Shown here piece after piece: positions 1 to 4,948 of a stretch of DNA of 5,684 nucleotides (its first letter is position 1; the number at the start of each line of letters is the position of its first letter). Origin of the DNA: JBFHNV01 sp965365655 (GTDB taxonomy: Bacteria; Pseudomonadota; Gammaproteobacteria; HK1); the NCBI GenBank assembly GCA_965365655.1, contig CBDUCN010000330.1, positions 1 through 5,684 of the forward strand, written 5' to 3'. A program made the position numbers and the translations under genes. Under the pieces are notes generated by a model that did not search any database, had not been told where the DNA came from, and saw nothing but the letters and a program-made list of their open reading frames with translations.

Positions 1-691
1 CCAGCGTGTCGACGCCGCCGTTGAGATCGATGAGCGCCACGATGCGCTGCCGGGCACCGTCATCGGCGACGCCGGAGAGCGCGGCCGCGACGTCCACGCC
101 GTCCTTGCGTTGCATCGCCTCCAGCAGCCCGTCCTCCGCGCGTGCGCCCAGCCCCGCATCGGCGCACAGGCCGCGGAACACGCCCACGTGGCCGACGTCC
201 AGGTGCGCGTCGCTGACGCGCAGGCGATCCAGCGTCGCGAGCATCAGCGCCACGACCTCGCCGTCGCTCTCGATGCCGGCATGTCCGTAGATCTCGGCAC
301 CCACCTGCAACGGCGCCCGGGAGCCGCCCAGCCCGTGGGCGTGGGCGCGCAGCGTGGTGCCCAGGTAGCACAGCCGGGCCGGCGCGTCCGCGGGCATGTG
401 ACGGGCGTCGATGCGCGCCACCTGCGGTGTCATGTCGGCGCGCACGCCGATCAGGCGCCCGCTCTCGGGGTCCGTGAGCTTCAGCGTCTGGCGGTCGAGG
501 TCGCTGCCGGCCGCCACCAGCAGCGACTCCAGGTGCTCGACCAGCGGCGGGATCACGAGGCGGTAGCCCCAGCTCGCGTACAGGTCCAGCAGGTCACGCC
601 GCGCGCGCTCCAGGCGCTCGGCCGCGGGGGGCAGGATCTCCTCGACCCCCTCGGGCAGCAGCCAGCGCTCGTCGAGCAACGTCGTGGGCAT
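1..691 (-). CDS. hisZ: ATP phosphoribosyltransferase regulatory subunit HisZ (partial, 3' end beyond window)
   Basis: The frame is open from an ATG at 691 to the left edge, giving 230 codons with no stop. HisZ is a catalytically inactive paralogue of histidyl-tRNA synthetase. With short-form HisG it makes the hetero-octameric cytosolic enzyme that joins ATP and PRPP in the first step of histidine synthesis. The protein opens MPTTLLDERWLLPEGVEEIL, and the DRWLLP-G-EE-LPP type N-terminus is typical of HisZ. A class II synthetase-like motif 2 is at residues 82-96 (GVRADMTPQVARIDA), where true HisRS would have RPEGT. Further HisZ-like blocks are LCYLGTTLRAHAHG (107-120), PLQVGAEIYG (127-136) and LDVGHVGVFRGL (164-175). 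The family is about 390 residues, so roughly 60% is visible. The start lies 9 bases after the DUF2065 stop and in its frame. There is no Shine-Dalgarno, so translation is probably coupled. The only in-frame start between the upstream stop and residue 1 is this ATG. Identity is confident; the missing C-terminus cannot be judged. Confidence 0.93.
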   Translation of the reverse strand, partial: MPTTLLDERWLLPEGVEEILPPAAERLERARRDLLDLYASWGYRLVIPPLVEHLESLLVAAGSDLDRQTLKLTDPESGRLIGVRADMTPQVARIDARHMPADAPARLCYLGTTLRAHAHGLGGSRAPLQVGAEIYGHAGIESDGEVVALMLATLDRLRVSDAHLDVGHVGVFRGLCADAGLGARAEDGLLEAMQRKDGVDVAAALSGVADDGARQRIVALIDLNGGVDTL

Positions 692-700
692 GGGACGGAG

Positions 701-886
701 TCAACGCACCGCGTACAGGAGGAGGCAGCCCAGGATCATCGCGGTCAGCCCCGCAAAGCGCAGCGTCCGGTCCTCGACCGCGGACACCGCCAGCAGCGTC
801 CGCCGGAAGCCCGCCGGGTTCAGGAACGGCAGCACGCCCTCGATGACCAGCACCAGCGAGAGCGCACTGAACAGGTCCTGCCACAT
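701..886 (-). CDS. DUF2065 family small inner-membrane protein (YjeT-like)
   Basis: This 61-residue hydrophobic protein has two predicted membrane segments: about residues 5-22 (starting LFSALSLVLVIEG) and 42-60 (LRFAGLTAMILGCLLLYAV). They are joined by a short polar, basic loop (NPAGFRRTLLAVSAVEDR). The pattern VLVIEGVLPFLNP-x-x-(F/W)RR followed by an LR-x-x-G second helix matches the DUF2065 family, whose E. coli member YjeT (65 residues from memory) lies directly after hflC. The function is unknown. Position suggests a link to the HflKC-FtsH membrane complex, but that is inference from synteny only. The start ATG at 886 is the first in-frame start after hflC, 51 bases from its TAA stop. 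No Shine-Dalgarno is visible at normal spacing (the nearest G-rich tract, GGGG, is about 17 bases upstream). The stop is TGA followed by C, and the reading frame continues into hisZ. Confidence 0.9.
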   Translation of the reverse strand: MWQDLFSALSLVLVIEGVLPFLNPAGFRRTLLAVSAVEDRTLRFAGLTAMILGCLLLYAVR

Positions 887-937
887 GCGGATGCTGCCGG
901 TGCCCCAGCGCGGCGGCGAGCGCCCACGGAGCCCGCG

Positions 938-1834
938 TTACTGCGCCGGCGCGCCGGCCGGCCCGCCCTGTGCGGGGTCGTCGCTCTTGAAGTAGCGGAA
1001 GAACTTGCTGTCCGGCTCGAGCAGCAGCACGTCGCCCGCCGAGTTGAAGGTGTTCCGGTACGCCTCGAGGCTGCGGTAGAAGGAGTAGAAGTCCTCGTCG
1101 CGCCCGAACGCGGTGGCATAGATGTCGGTGGCCCTGGCATCGCCGTCGCCGCGAATCTTGAGCGAGTCGCGCTCGGCCTCGGCCACGATCACCTCCTTGT
1201 CGCGCTCCGCCTCGGCGCGGATCTTGCGCGCCTGCTCCTCGCCCTCGGAACGGAACAGCTGGGCGACCTGCTTGCGCTCCGACGCCATGCGGTCGTAGAC
1301 GGACTGGCTGACGTCGTCGGGCAGGTCGACGCGCTTGATGCGCGCATCGATGATCTCGACGCCGAGCCCGTCGGACTCCTGGCGTGCCGACAGACGCAGC
1401 GTGTCCATGATCTCGCCGCGCTCGCCGGAGACCACCTGCTGCAGCGTGCGCTTGCCGATCTCGTCCTTGAGCCGTTTCTGGATCACGACGGACAGGCGGT
1501 CGTTGGCGCGCTGCACGCTGCCGCCCACCGACGTGTAGAAGCGCTCCGGACTCGAGATGCGCCACTTCACGAAGGAATCCACGAGCACGTTCTTCTTCTC
1601 GTTGGTCAGGTACAGCTGCGGCGCCGAGTCCAGCGTCTGGATGCGCTTGTCGAACTTCAGCACCGTCTCGATGATCGGCATCTTGAACTGCAGGCCCGGC
1701 TCGTAGTCCGCGCGCTCGACACGCCCGAGCTGCAGCTTGAGCGCCGTCTCGGTCTCCTGCACCCGGAATATCGACATCGAGGCCAGCACCGCCAGGCCGA
1801 CCAGCACCACGATCAAGGTCTTGCTGCCCATCAT
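938..1834 (-). CDS. hflC: HflC, SPFH/band 7 regulator of FtsH protease
   Basis: The 298-residue protein partners HflK; together they form a periplasm-facing cage around FtsH in the inner membrane and modulate degradation of membrane substrates and, in E. coli, the lambda CII protein. One N-terminal membrane anchor (about residues 5-21, LIVVLVGLAVLASMSIF) is followed by an SPFH/band 7 domain (about 24-185) with HflC signatures YEPGLQFKMPIIETV (44-58), the KRIQTLD block (63-69), NEKKNVLVDSFVKWRI (78-93) and GVEIIDARIKRVDLP (158-172). A charged coiled-coil region follows (about 185-232, rich in ERKQ, AEAERD repeats), then DEDFYSFYRSLEAYRNTF (246-263) and a C-terminal DSKFFRYFKSDDP block. Two adjacent ATGs (1834 and 1831) are possible starts; the Shine-Dalgarno GGAGG sits 5 and 8 bases before them. 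The gene overlaps the hflK stop by ATGA. It is shorter than the E. coli protein (334 residues from memory), mainly by lacking an insertion in the band 7 domain. The TAA stop is the only non-TGA stop seen here. Confidence 0.97.
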   Translation of the reverse strand: MMGSKTLIVVLVGLAVLASMSIFRVQETETALKLQLGRVERADYEPGLQFKMPIIETVLKFDKRIQTLDSAPQLYLTNEKKNVLVDSFVKWRISSPERFYTSVGGSVQRANDRLSVVIQKRLKDEIGKRTLQQVVSGERGEIMDTLRLSARQESDGLGVEIIDARIKRVDLPDDVSQSVYDRMASERKQVAQLFRSEGEEQARKIRAEAERDKEVIVAEAERDSLKIRGDGDARATDIYATAFGRDEDFYSFYRSLEAYRNTFNSAGDVLLLEPDSKFFRYFKSDDPAQGGPAGAPAQ

Positions 1835-3036
1835 CGGCTCCTCCCTCGCGAGTCGCGGTTGCGGCGATCGCTGTCGTACGTCGGGCGCGGCACGCTGTCG
1901 CTGTCGGGAACGCCCAGGTTGCGCGCGGCGTCGCGCTCGCGCGCGGAGTCGATGAGCTTGTCCAGCGGCAGGTACAGCAGGTTGTTGCCGCCCTCGACGT
2001 CCAGCATCACCTTGCTGGTGTTGCCCAACACGGATTCCAGGGTCTCGATGTACAGCCGCTCGCGAGTGATCCGCGGCGCCTTGTTGTACTCGTCGAGAAC
2101 CTGGGTGAAGCGCGACGTCTCACCCTCGGCCTTCGCGATCACCCGCGAGCGGTAGGCCTCGGAGCGCTCGAGGATCGCGTCCGCCTCGCCTCGCGCCTTC
2201 GGCACGATGTCGGATGCGAACGCGCGCGCCTCGTTGATGATGCGCTGCTGATCCTCGCGCGCCTTGATCGCGTCGAGGAACGCGCCCTGCACCTGCGCCG
2301 GCGGCTGCGCGTCCTGCATGTTGACGCTGACGATGAGCAGCCCGGTCTCGTAGCGATCCAGGATCTCCTGGCTCAGGCGCTCCACCTCCGCGGCCACCAC
2401 GTCCCGGCCCTGGGTGAGCACGAAGTCCATCTTGCTGCGCCCGACGATCTCGCGCACCGCGCTCTCGGTGACCTCGCGCAGCGTGCTGACCGGATCCTGC
2501 ACCTTGAACAGGAACTGTGCCGCGTCCTTCACCCGGTACTGCACCGCGAGCTGGAGGTCGACGATGTTCTCGTCCTCGGTGAGCATCAGCGCCTCGTTGG
2601 GCACCGAGCCCTTGCTGCCCTGCTGGCTGCGGAAGCCGAGCTCCTCGCTGCGGATGGCCTGCACGTTCACCGGGCGCACCTCGTCGACGAAGTACGGCGC
2701 CCAGTGCGGGCCCGACGCCTCGGTGCGGTGGTACTTGCCGAAGCGCAGCACCACCGCCTCCTCGGCCGGATCGACGATGAAGACGCCGGCCACGAACCAC
2801 ACGCCCAGCACCACGGCGAGCACCACGCCGATGCTGATGCCGCCGCCGCCGGAGAGCTTGAAGCCGCCTCCGCCGCCGCCCTGACCGTCGCCGCCGCCGG
2901 AGCGCTTGCCGAAGATCCCGCCGAGCTTGCCCTGCAGCTTCTTCAGGACCTCATCGAGGTCCGGCGGCCCCTGCTGGTTGCCGCGATTCCCCCAGGGGTC
3001 GCGGTTGCCGTTGCCGCCAGGCTGGTTCCAGGCCAT
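1831..3036 (-). CDS. hflK: HflK, SPFH/band 7 regulator of FtsH protease
   Basis: The 401-residue HflK alternates with HflC in the membrane-anchored ring that encloses FtsH. The cytoplasmic N-terminus (1-66) is low complexity: a Gly/Asn/Gln/Trp-rich start (MAWNQPGGNGNRDPWG), the HflK N-terminal helix PPDLDEVLKKLQGKLGGIFG (24-43), then glycine runs at 47-66. One membrane segment follows (about 67-88). The band 7 domain starts at about 89 (DPAEEAVVLRFGKY), with the LTEDENIVDLQLAVQYRV core (152-169) typical of HflK. QPPAQVQGAFLDAIKAREDQ (244-263) leads into an Ala/Glu/Arg-rich coiled coil to about 315, and RLYIETLESVLGNTSKVMLD (327-346) is diagnostic. The C-terminal tail is rich in Arg, Asp and Ser. 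The ATG at 3036 has AGGAG 10 bases upstream, slightly long spacing. The TGA stop overlaps the hflC start, which fits coupled synthesis of the two ring partners. Length is close to the E. coli protein (419). Confidence 0.97.
   Translation of the reverse strand: MAWNQPGGNGNRDPWGNRGNQQGPPDLDEVLKKLQGKLGGIFGKRSGGGDGQGGGGGGFKLSGGGGISIGVVLAVVLGVWFVAGVFIVDPAEEAVVLRFGKYHRTEASGPHWAPYFVDEVRPVNVQAIRSEELGFRSQQGSKGSVPNEALMLTEDENIVDLQLAVQYRVKDAAQFLFKVQDPVSTLREVTESAVREIVGRSKMDFVLTQGRDVVAAEVERLSQEILDRYETGLLIVSVNMQDAQPPAQVQGAFLDAIKAREDQQRIINEARAFASDIVPKARGEADAILERSEAYRSRVIAKAEGETSRFTQVLDEYNKAPRITRERLYIETLESVLGNTSKVMLDVEGGNNLLYLPLDKLIDSARERDAARNLGVPDSDSVPRPTYDSDRRNRDSRGRSR
1838..1847 (-). promoter_or_regulatory. 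hflC: Ribosome binding site of hflC, inside the hflK 3' end
   Basis: GAGGGAGGAG is the strongest Shine-Dalgarno in the window and lies within the last hflK codons (Arg-Gly-Arg-Ser-Arg region). The GGAGG core is 5 bases before the first of two adjacent ATGs and 8 bases before the second, so either could be used. Confidence 0.8.
2839..2898 (-). repeat. Glycine-codon (GGC/GGA) simple repeat in hflK
   Basis: Three tracts of repeated GGC-type codons encode the glycine runs at HflK residues 47-49, 53-58 and 63-66. They are broken by short Asp/Gln and Phe-Lys-Leu-Ser spacers. They sit in the flexible cytoplasmic linker just before the membrane segment. Triplet repeats of this kind can change length by slippage without breaking the frame, so the linker length may vary between strains. 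Confidence 0.55.
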
Positions 3037-3046
3037 ATGCGTGAAG

Positions 3047-3051
3047 CTCCT
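3047..3051 (-). promoter_or_regulatory. hflK: Ribosome binding site of hflK
   Basis: AGGAG lies 10 bases before the ATG at 3036, within TCAGGAGCTTCACGCATATG. The spacing is a little long, but no other start in this frame fits better with the conserved MAWN-type HflK N-terminus. Confidence 0.7.
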
Positions 3052-3076
3052 GATTGAGTCGGCGCGCGTCGCTCGG

Positions 3077-3094
3077 GCGCCGGACGCCCGGCGC
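3077..3094 (-). other. Hairpin in the hflX-hflK gap
   Basis: A perfect 7-base inverted repeat (GCGCCGG / CCGGCGC) with a 4-base loop lies in the middle of the 102-base gap. It is not followed by a T run, so it is not a canonical intrinsic terminator. It could be an RNA processing or stability element separating the hflX and hflKC parts of the message. An alternative pairing (GGGCG/CGCCC) competes with it. In this base composition chance formation is quite possible. Confidence 0.35.
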
Positions 3095-3138
3095 GGACGC
3101 CATCGATGCGAGGAATCAGGCGGCGCTCGGCCGCCCGG

Positions 3139-4512
3139 TCAAACGGGGGATCCTAATTTTGCGGACACCGGATCCGCAACTTCATCGGCCACGCCGCGCG
3201 GCGCGGCGACACCCGATGCGGGAACCGGCTCGATCATCGCGGCGTCCAGCCCCTCGCGCCGCGACAGGCGATCCAGCTCCGCCGGCGGGATCAGCACCTC
3301 CAGCACCGAGCAGCCGTCGCCGTCCACGGACTCGCCGGTCACCGCGCCCAGCGCGAACACGCGTGCACGCAGCCGACCCGCAGCCGGCGGCAGGCGCAGC
3401 CGGCGGCGCACGCGCAGCGCGCCCACGCACTCGTCCAGCGCGCGCGCCAGGTCGTCCAGCCCCGCACCGGTGCGGGCCGACACCCACACCCGCGCGGGAC
3501 GGCCGTCGGCGTCGCGCTCCAGCCGGCTGGCCGGCGGCGCGTCGACGCGATCGCACTTGTTGAACACGACCAGCCGCGGCACCTCGCCGGCGCCGATCTC
3601 GTCCAGCACCCGGTCCACCTCCGACTGCTTGTCCAGACGGTCCGAGGCGGCCGCATCCACGACGTGCAGCAGCAACGCCGCCTGGCGGGTCTCCTCCAGC
3701 GTCGAGCGGAACGCCGCCACCAGGTCGTGGGGCAGGTCGCGGATGAAGCCCACCGTGTCGGCCAGCACCGCGTGGCCGCCACGCTCGAGCGCGAGCTTGC
3801 GAAGCGTCGGGTCCAGCGTCGCGAACAGGCGGTCGGCGGCCGGCACGCCGGCGCCGGTGAGCGCGTTGAACAGCGAGGACTTGCCGGCGTTCGTGTAGCC
3901 CACGAGGGACACCACGGGAACCTGGTTGCGCGAGCGGGCGCGCCGGCTCAGGTCGCGCCGCCGCGACACGCGGTCGAGGCGCTCGCCGATGCGGCGGATG
4001 CGCTCGTTGACCAGGCGGCGGTCGGTCTCGAGCTGGCTCTCGCCGGGCCCGCGCAGCCCGATACCGCCCTTCTGGCGCTCGAGGTGGGTCCAGCCGCGCA
4101 CGAGGCGGGTGGACAGGTGCCGCAGCTGTGCGAGCTCCACCTGCAGCTTGCCCTCGAAGGTGCTGGCGCGCTGCGCGAAGATGTCGAGGATGAGACCGAT
4201 GCGGTCCAGCACCCGGCACTCCAGGCGGCGCTCGAGGTTGCGCTCCTGGGCCGGGGTCAGCGGATGGTTCACGATCACCAGCTCGGCGGAGCCGTCACGG
4301 CACGCGGCGCCGATCTCGTCCACCTTGCCGCGGCCCACGAGGTAGCGCGCGTCGGCGCCGTCTCGCAGCGGCGCACAGATCACGCACGCCGCGCGCGCGC
4401 CGGCGGACGCCGCGAGCTCGCGAAACTCGTCGATCTCATCGGGCTGCGGGGGACCCGATGGCTGGACGTGGACCAGGACCGCGCGTTCGCCCGAGCGCGG
4501 CCGCTCAAACAA
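3139..4512 (-). CDS. hflX: HflX ribosome-associated GTPase
   Basis: HflX binds the 50S subunit and, using ATP/GTP, splits stalled 70S ribosomes under heat or antibiotic stress. The 457-residue protein has the N-terminal nucleotide-binding domain (about 1-110, with YLVGRGKVDEI at 57-67 and NHPLTPAQERNLE at 82-94), the linker helices with GKLQVELAQLRHLSTRLVRG (121-140), the family loop GGIGLRGPGESQLETDRR (149-166), then a full G domain: P-loop GYTNAGKS (205-212), FATLDPT (230-236), G3 DTVGF (252-256), G4 NKCD (318-321) and G5-like VSARTGAGL (344-352). All GTPase motifs look intact. The start is TTG: codons 1-4 read MFER, matching the family N-terminus (MF-D/E-R). The frame upstream runs back to the hfq stop without another start, and no start follows within the first 15 codons. 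There is no clear Shine-Dalgarno. About 30 C-terminal residues beyond the E. coli end (426 residues) are Ala/Val/Pro-rich and unconserved. Confidence 0.97.
   Translation of the reverse strand: MFERPRSGERAVLVHVQPSGPPQPDEIDEFRELAASAGARAACVICAPLRDGADARYLVGRGKVDEIGAACRDGSAELVIVNHPLTPAQERNLERRLECRVLDRIGLILDIFAQRASTFEGKLQVELAQLRHLSTRLVRGWTHLERQKGGIGLRGPGESQLETDRRLVNERIRRIGERLDRVSRRRDLSRRARSRNQVPVVSLVGYTNAGKSSLFNALTGAGVPAADRLFATLDPTLRKLALERGGHAVLADTVGFIRDLPHDLVAAFRSTLEETRQAALLLHVVDAAASDRLDKQSEVDRVLDEIGAGEVPRLVVFNKCDRVDAPPASRLERDADGRPARVWVSARTGAGLDDLARALDECVGALRVRRRLRLPPAAGRLRARVFALGAVTGESVDGDGCSVLEVLIPPAELDRLSRREGLDAAMIEPVPASGVAAPRGVADEVADPVSAKLGSPV
3159..3179 (-). repeat. Inverted repeat at the 3' end of hflX
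   Basis: TTGCGGA and its exact complement TCCGCAA flank a 7-base loop within the last codons of hflX. The element is followed on the minus strand by AAAATTAGG, an AT-rich spot. There is no T tract on either side suitable for an intrinsic terminator. The hairpin is within coding sequence for the unconserved HflX tail. Its role is unknown. Confidence 0.4.
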
Positions 4513-4540
4513 TGCCCGGGTGCCTGTGTTGCGCGCTCAT
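4505..4540 (-). other. 11-codon bridging ORF between hfq and hflX (speculative)
   Basis: The ATG at 4540 overlaps the hfq TGA stop as ATGA and opens an 11-codon frame, MSAQHRHPGIV. Its TGA (4507-4505) ends just inside hflX, 3 to 7 bases past the hflX TTG start codon. A purine-rich tract in the last hfq codons (GAAGG) lies about 7 bases before this ATG and could act as its Shine-Dalgarno. The arrangement would let ribosomes leaving hfq restart, stop next to the TTG, and restart again on hflX, which has no good ribosome binding site of its own. This is inference from spacing alone. The peptide resembles nothing I know, and the ATGA could be chance. Confidence 0.25.
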
Positions 4541-4791
4541 GTCGGGGCCTTCTCGGCCTCCTTCTCCTCGTCCGGGCGCGGCAGCTTCACGGGGCGCGAC
4601 GGAACCACGGTGGAGATCGCGTGCTTGTAGACCATCTGGCTCACGCTGTTGCGGAGCAGCACCACGAACTGATCGAAGGACTCGATCTGACCCTGCAGCT
4701 TGATGCCGTTGACCAGGAAGATGGACACGGGGACACGCTCCTTTCTCAGGGTGTTGAGAAACGGATCCTGCAGCGACTGCCCCTTGCTCAT
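4537..4791 (-). CDS. hfq: RNA chaperone Hfq
   Basis: Hfq forms a hexameric Sm-like ring that pairs small RNAs with mRNAs. This 84-residue protein has the full core: MSKGQSLQDPF start, Sm1 motif VSIFLVNGIKLQGQIESFDQFVVLL (22-46) and Sm2 motif QMVYKHAISTVVPSRPV (52-68). Key proximal-face residues Q8, Q41, F42, K56 and H57 are present. Rim positions 16, 17 and 19 read R, K, R. The distal-face position 25 is Phe instead of the E. coli Tyr, which keeps the aromatic ring. The C-terminal tail is short (about 16 residues after the core; the E. coli protein is 102 long) and charged, with an acidic-lysine stretch DEEKEAEK near the tip. The start at 4791 is chosen because residue 1 aligns with the family N-terminus and an AAGGAG lies 7 bases upstream. 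A longer in-frame extension to an ATG at 4914 has no homology and would overlap the promoter. Confidence 0.99.
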   Translation of the reverse strand: MSKGQSLQDPFLNTLRKERVPVSIFLVNGIKLQGQIESFDQFVVLLRNSVSQMVYKHAISTVVPSRPVKLPRPDEEKEAEKAPT

Positions 4792-4896
4792 CGTTGTTCT
4801 CCTTGTGGTCTCCGGTTTCGACGGCGCTCCGGGTCGTGCGCCCCGGGCGGCTGCCGCGACCCGCACCGTGCGCGCGCGAACGCGCCGCCACGCGGG
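4792..4896 (-). other. GC-rich 5' leader of hfq
   Basis: This is the inferred untranslated leader between the -10 box and the hfq start. It can form short hairpins: GCGCG-TTCG-CGCGC (4872-4885, five pairs with a UUCG loop closed by G-C rather than the stabilising C-G) and CCGGG/CCCGG with an 8-base loop (4829-4846). In such GC-rich sequence, hairpins of this size arise often by chance. E. coli Hfq represses its own mRNA through the leader, so some regulatory role is possible here, but no specific Hfq-binding motif is recognised. Confidence 0.3.
4799..4804 (-). promoter_or_regulatory. hfq: Ribosome binding site of hfq
   Basis: AAGGAG stands 7 bases before the ATG at 4791. It decides the hfq start in favour of the 84-residue protein over the longer in-frame extension. 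Confidence 0.85.
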
Positions 4897-4902
4897 CCGC
4901 GC

Positions 4903-4908
4903 AGTATA
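4903..4908 (-). promoter_or_regulatory. hfq: Probable -10 box of an hfq promoter
   Basis: TATACT (5 of 6 to the sigma-70 TATAAT) occurs on the minus strand within GGTTTATACTGCG, an AT island in very GC-rich surroundings. It lies between the miaA stop and the hfq start. A transcript would begin near 4896 and carry a leader of about 105 bases. No good -35 is seen at 16-18 bases (the best is CCGAGG-like), and there is no TGn extension, so a factor-assisted promoter is possible. E. coli also has hfq promoters in the miaA region. The call rests on the sequence only. Confidence 0.5.
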
Positions 4909-4948
4909 AACCATGAGCCCGCGGACCTCGGGCCCGGGATCGCGCGCG

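Noticed and set aside
1..691. Histidyl-tRNA synthetase (hisS) instead of hisZ
   Set aside because: Motif 2 reads RADMTPQVAR instead of the HisRS RPEGT type, and the position after hflC-DUF2065 is that of hisZ.
594..1565. Minus-strand open frame of 323 codons overlapping hflC, DUF2065 and the hisZ start in another phase
   Set aside because: Low-complexity product conflicting with three conserved proteins.
110..2155. Long plus-strand open frame of 681 codons opposite hisZ, DUF2065, hflC and part of hflK
   Set aside because: Its product is Arg/His/Gln/Ala-rich low-complexity sequence, as expected from the antisense of GC-rich genes. Clear homologous genes occupy the minus strand throughout.
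3077..3180. Intrinsic terminator between hflX and hflK
   Set aside because: The two hairpins here have no T run after them on the minus strand, and hflK has no convincing promoter of its own, so readthrough transcription is more likely.
2906..3898. Plus-strand open frame of 330 codons opposite the hflK start and hflX
   Set aside because: Its Ser/Arg/Ala-biased product is typical of an out-of-phase reading of GC-rich coding sequence, and it spans two genes and their gap.
3182..4219. Minus-strand open frame of 345 codons inside hflX in another phase
   Set aside because: It consists of Arg/Ala/Gly/Pro-rich sequence with no motif. The HflX frame has every GTPase motif.
4792..4914. Hfq start 41 codons upstream, at the ATG at 4914
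   Set aside because: The extension is Arg/Ala/Pro-rich with no family match and would include the -10 box. The internal ATG at 4791 has a strong ribosome site and the family N-terminus.
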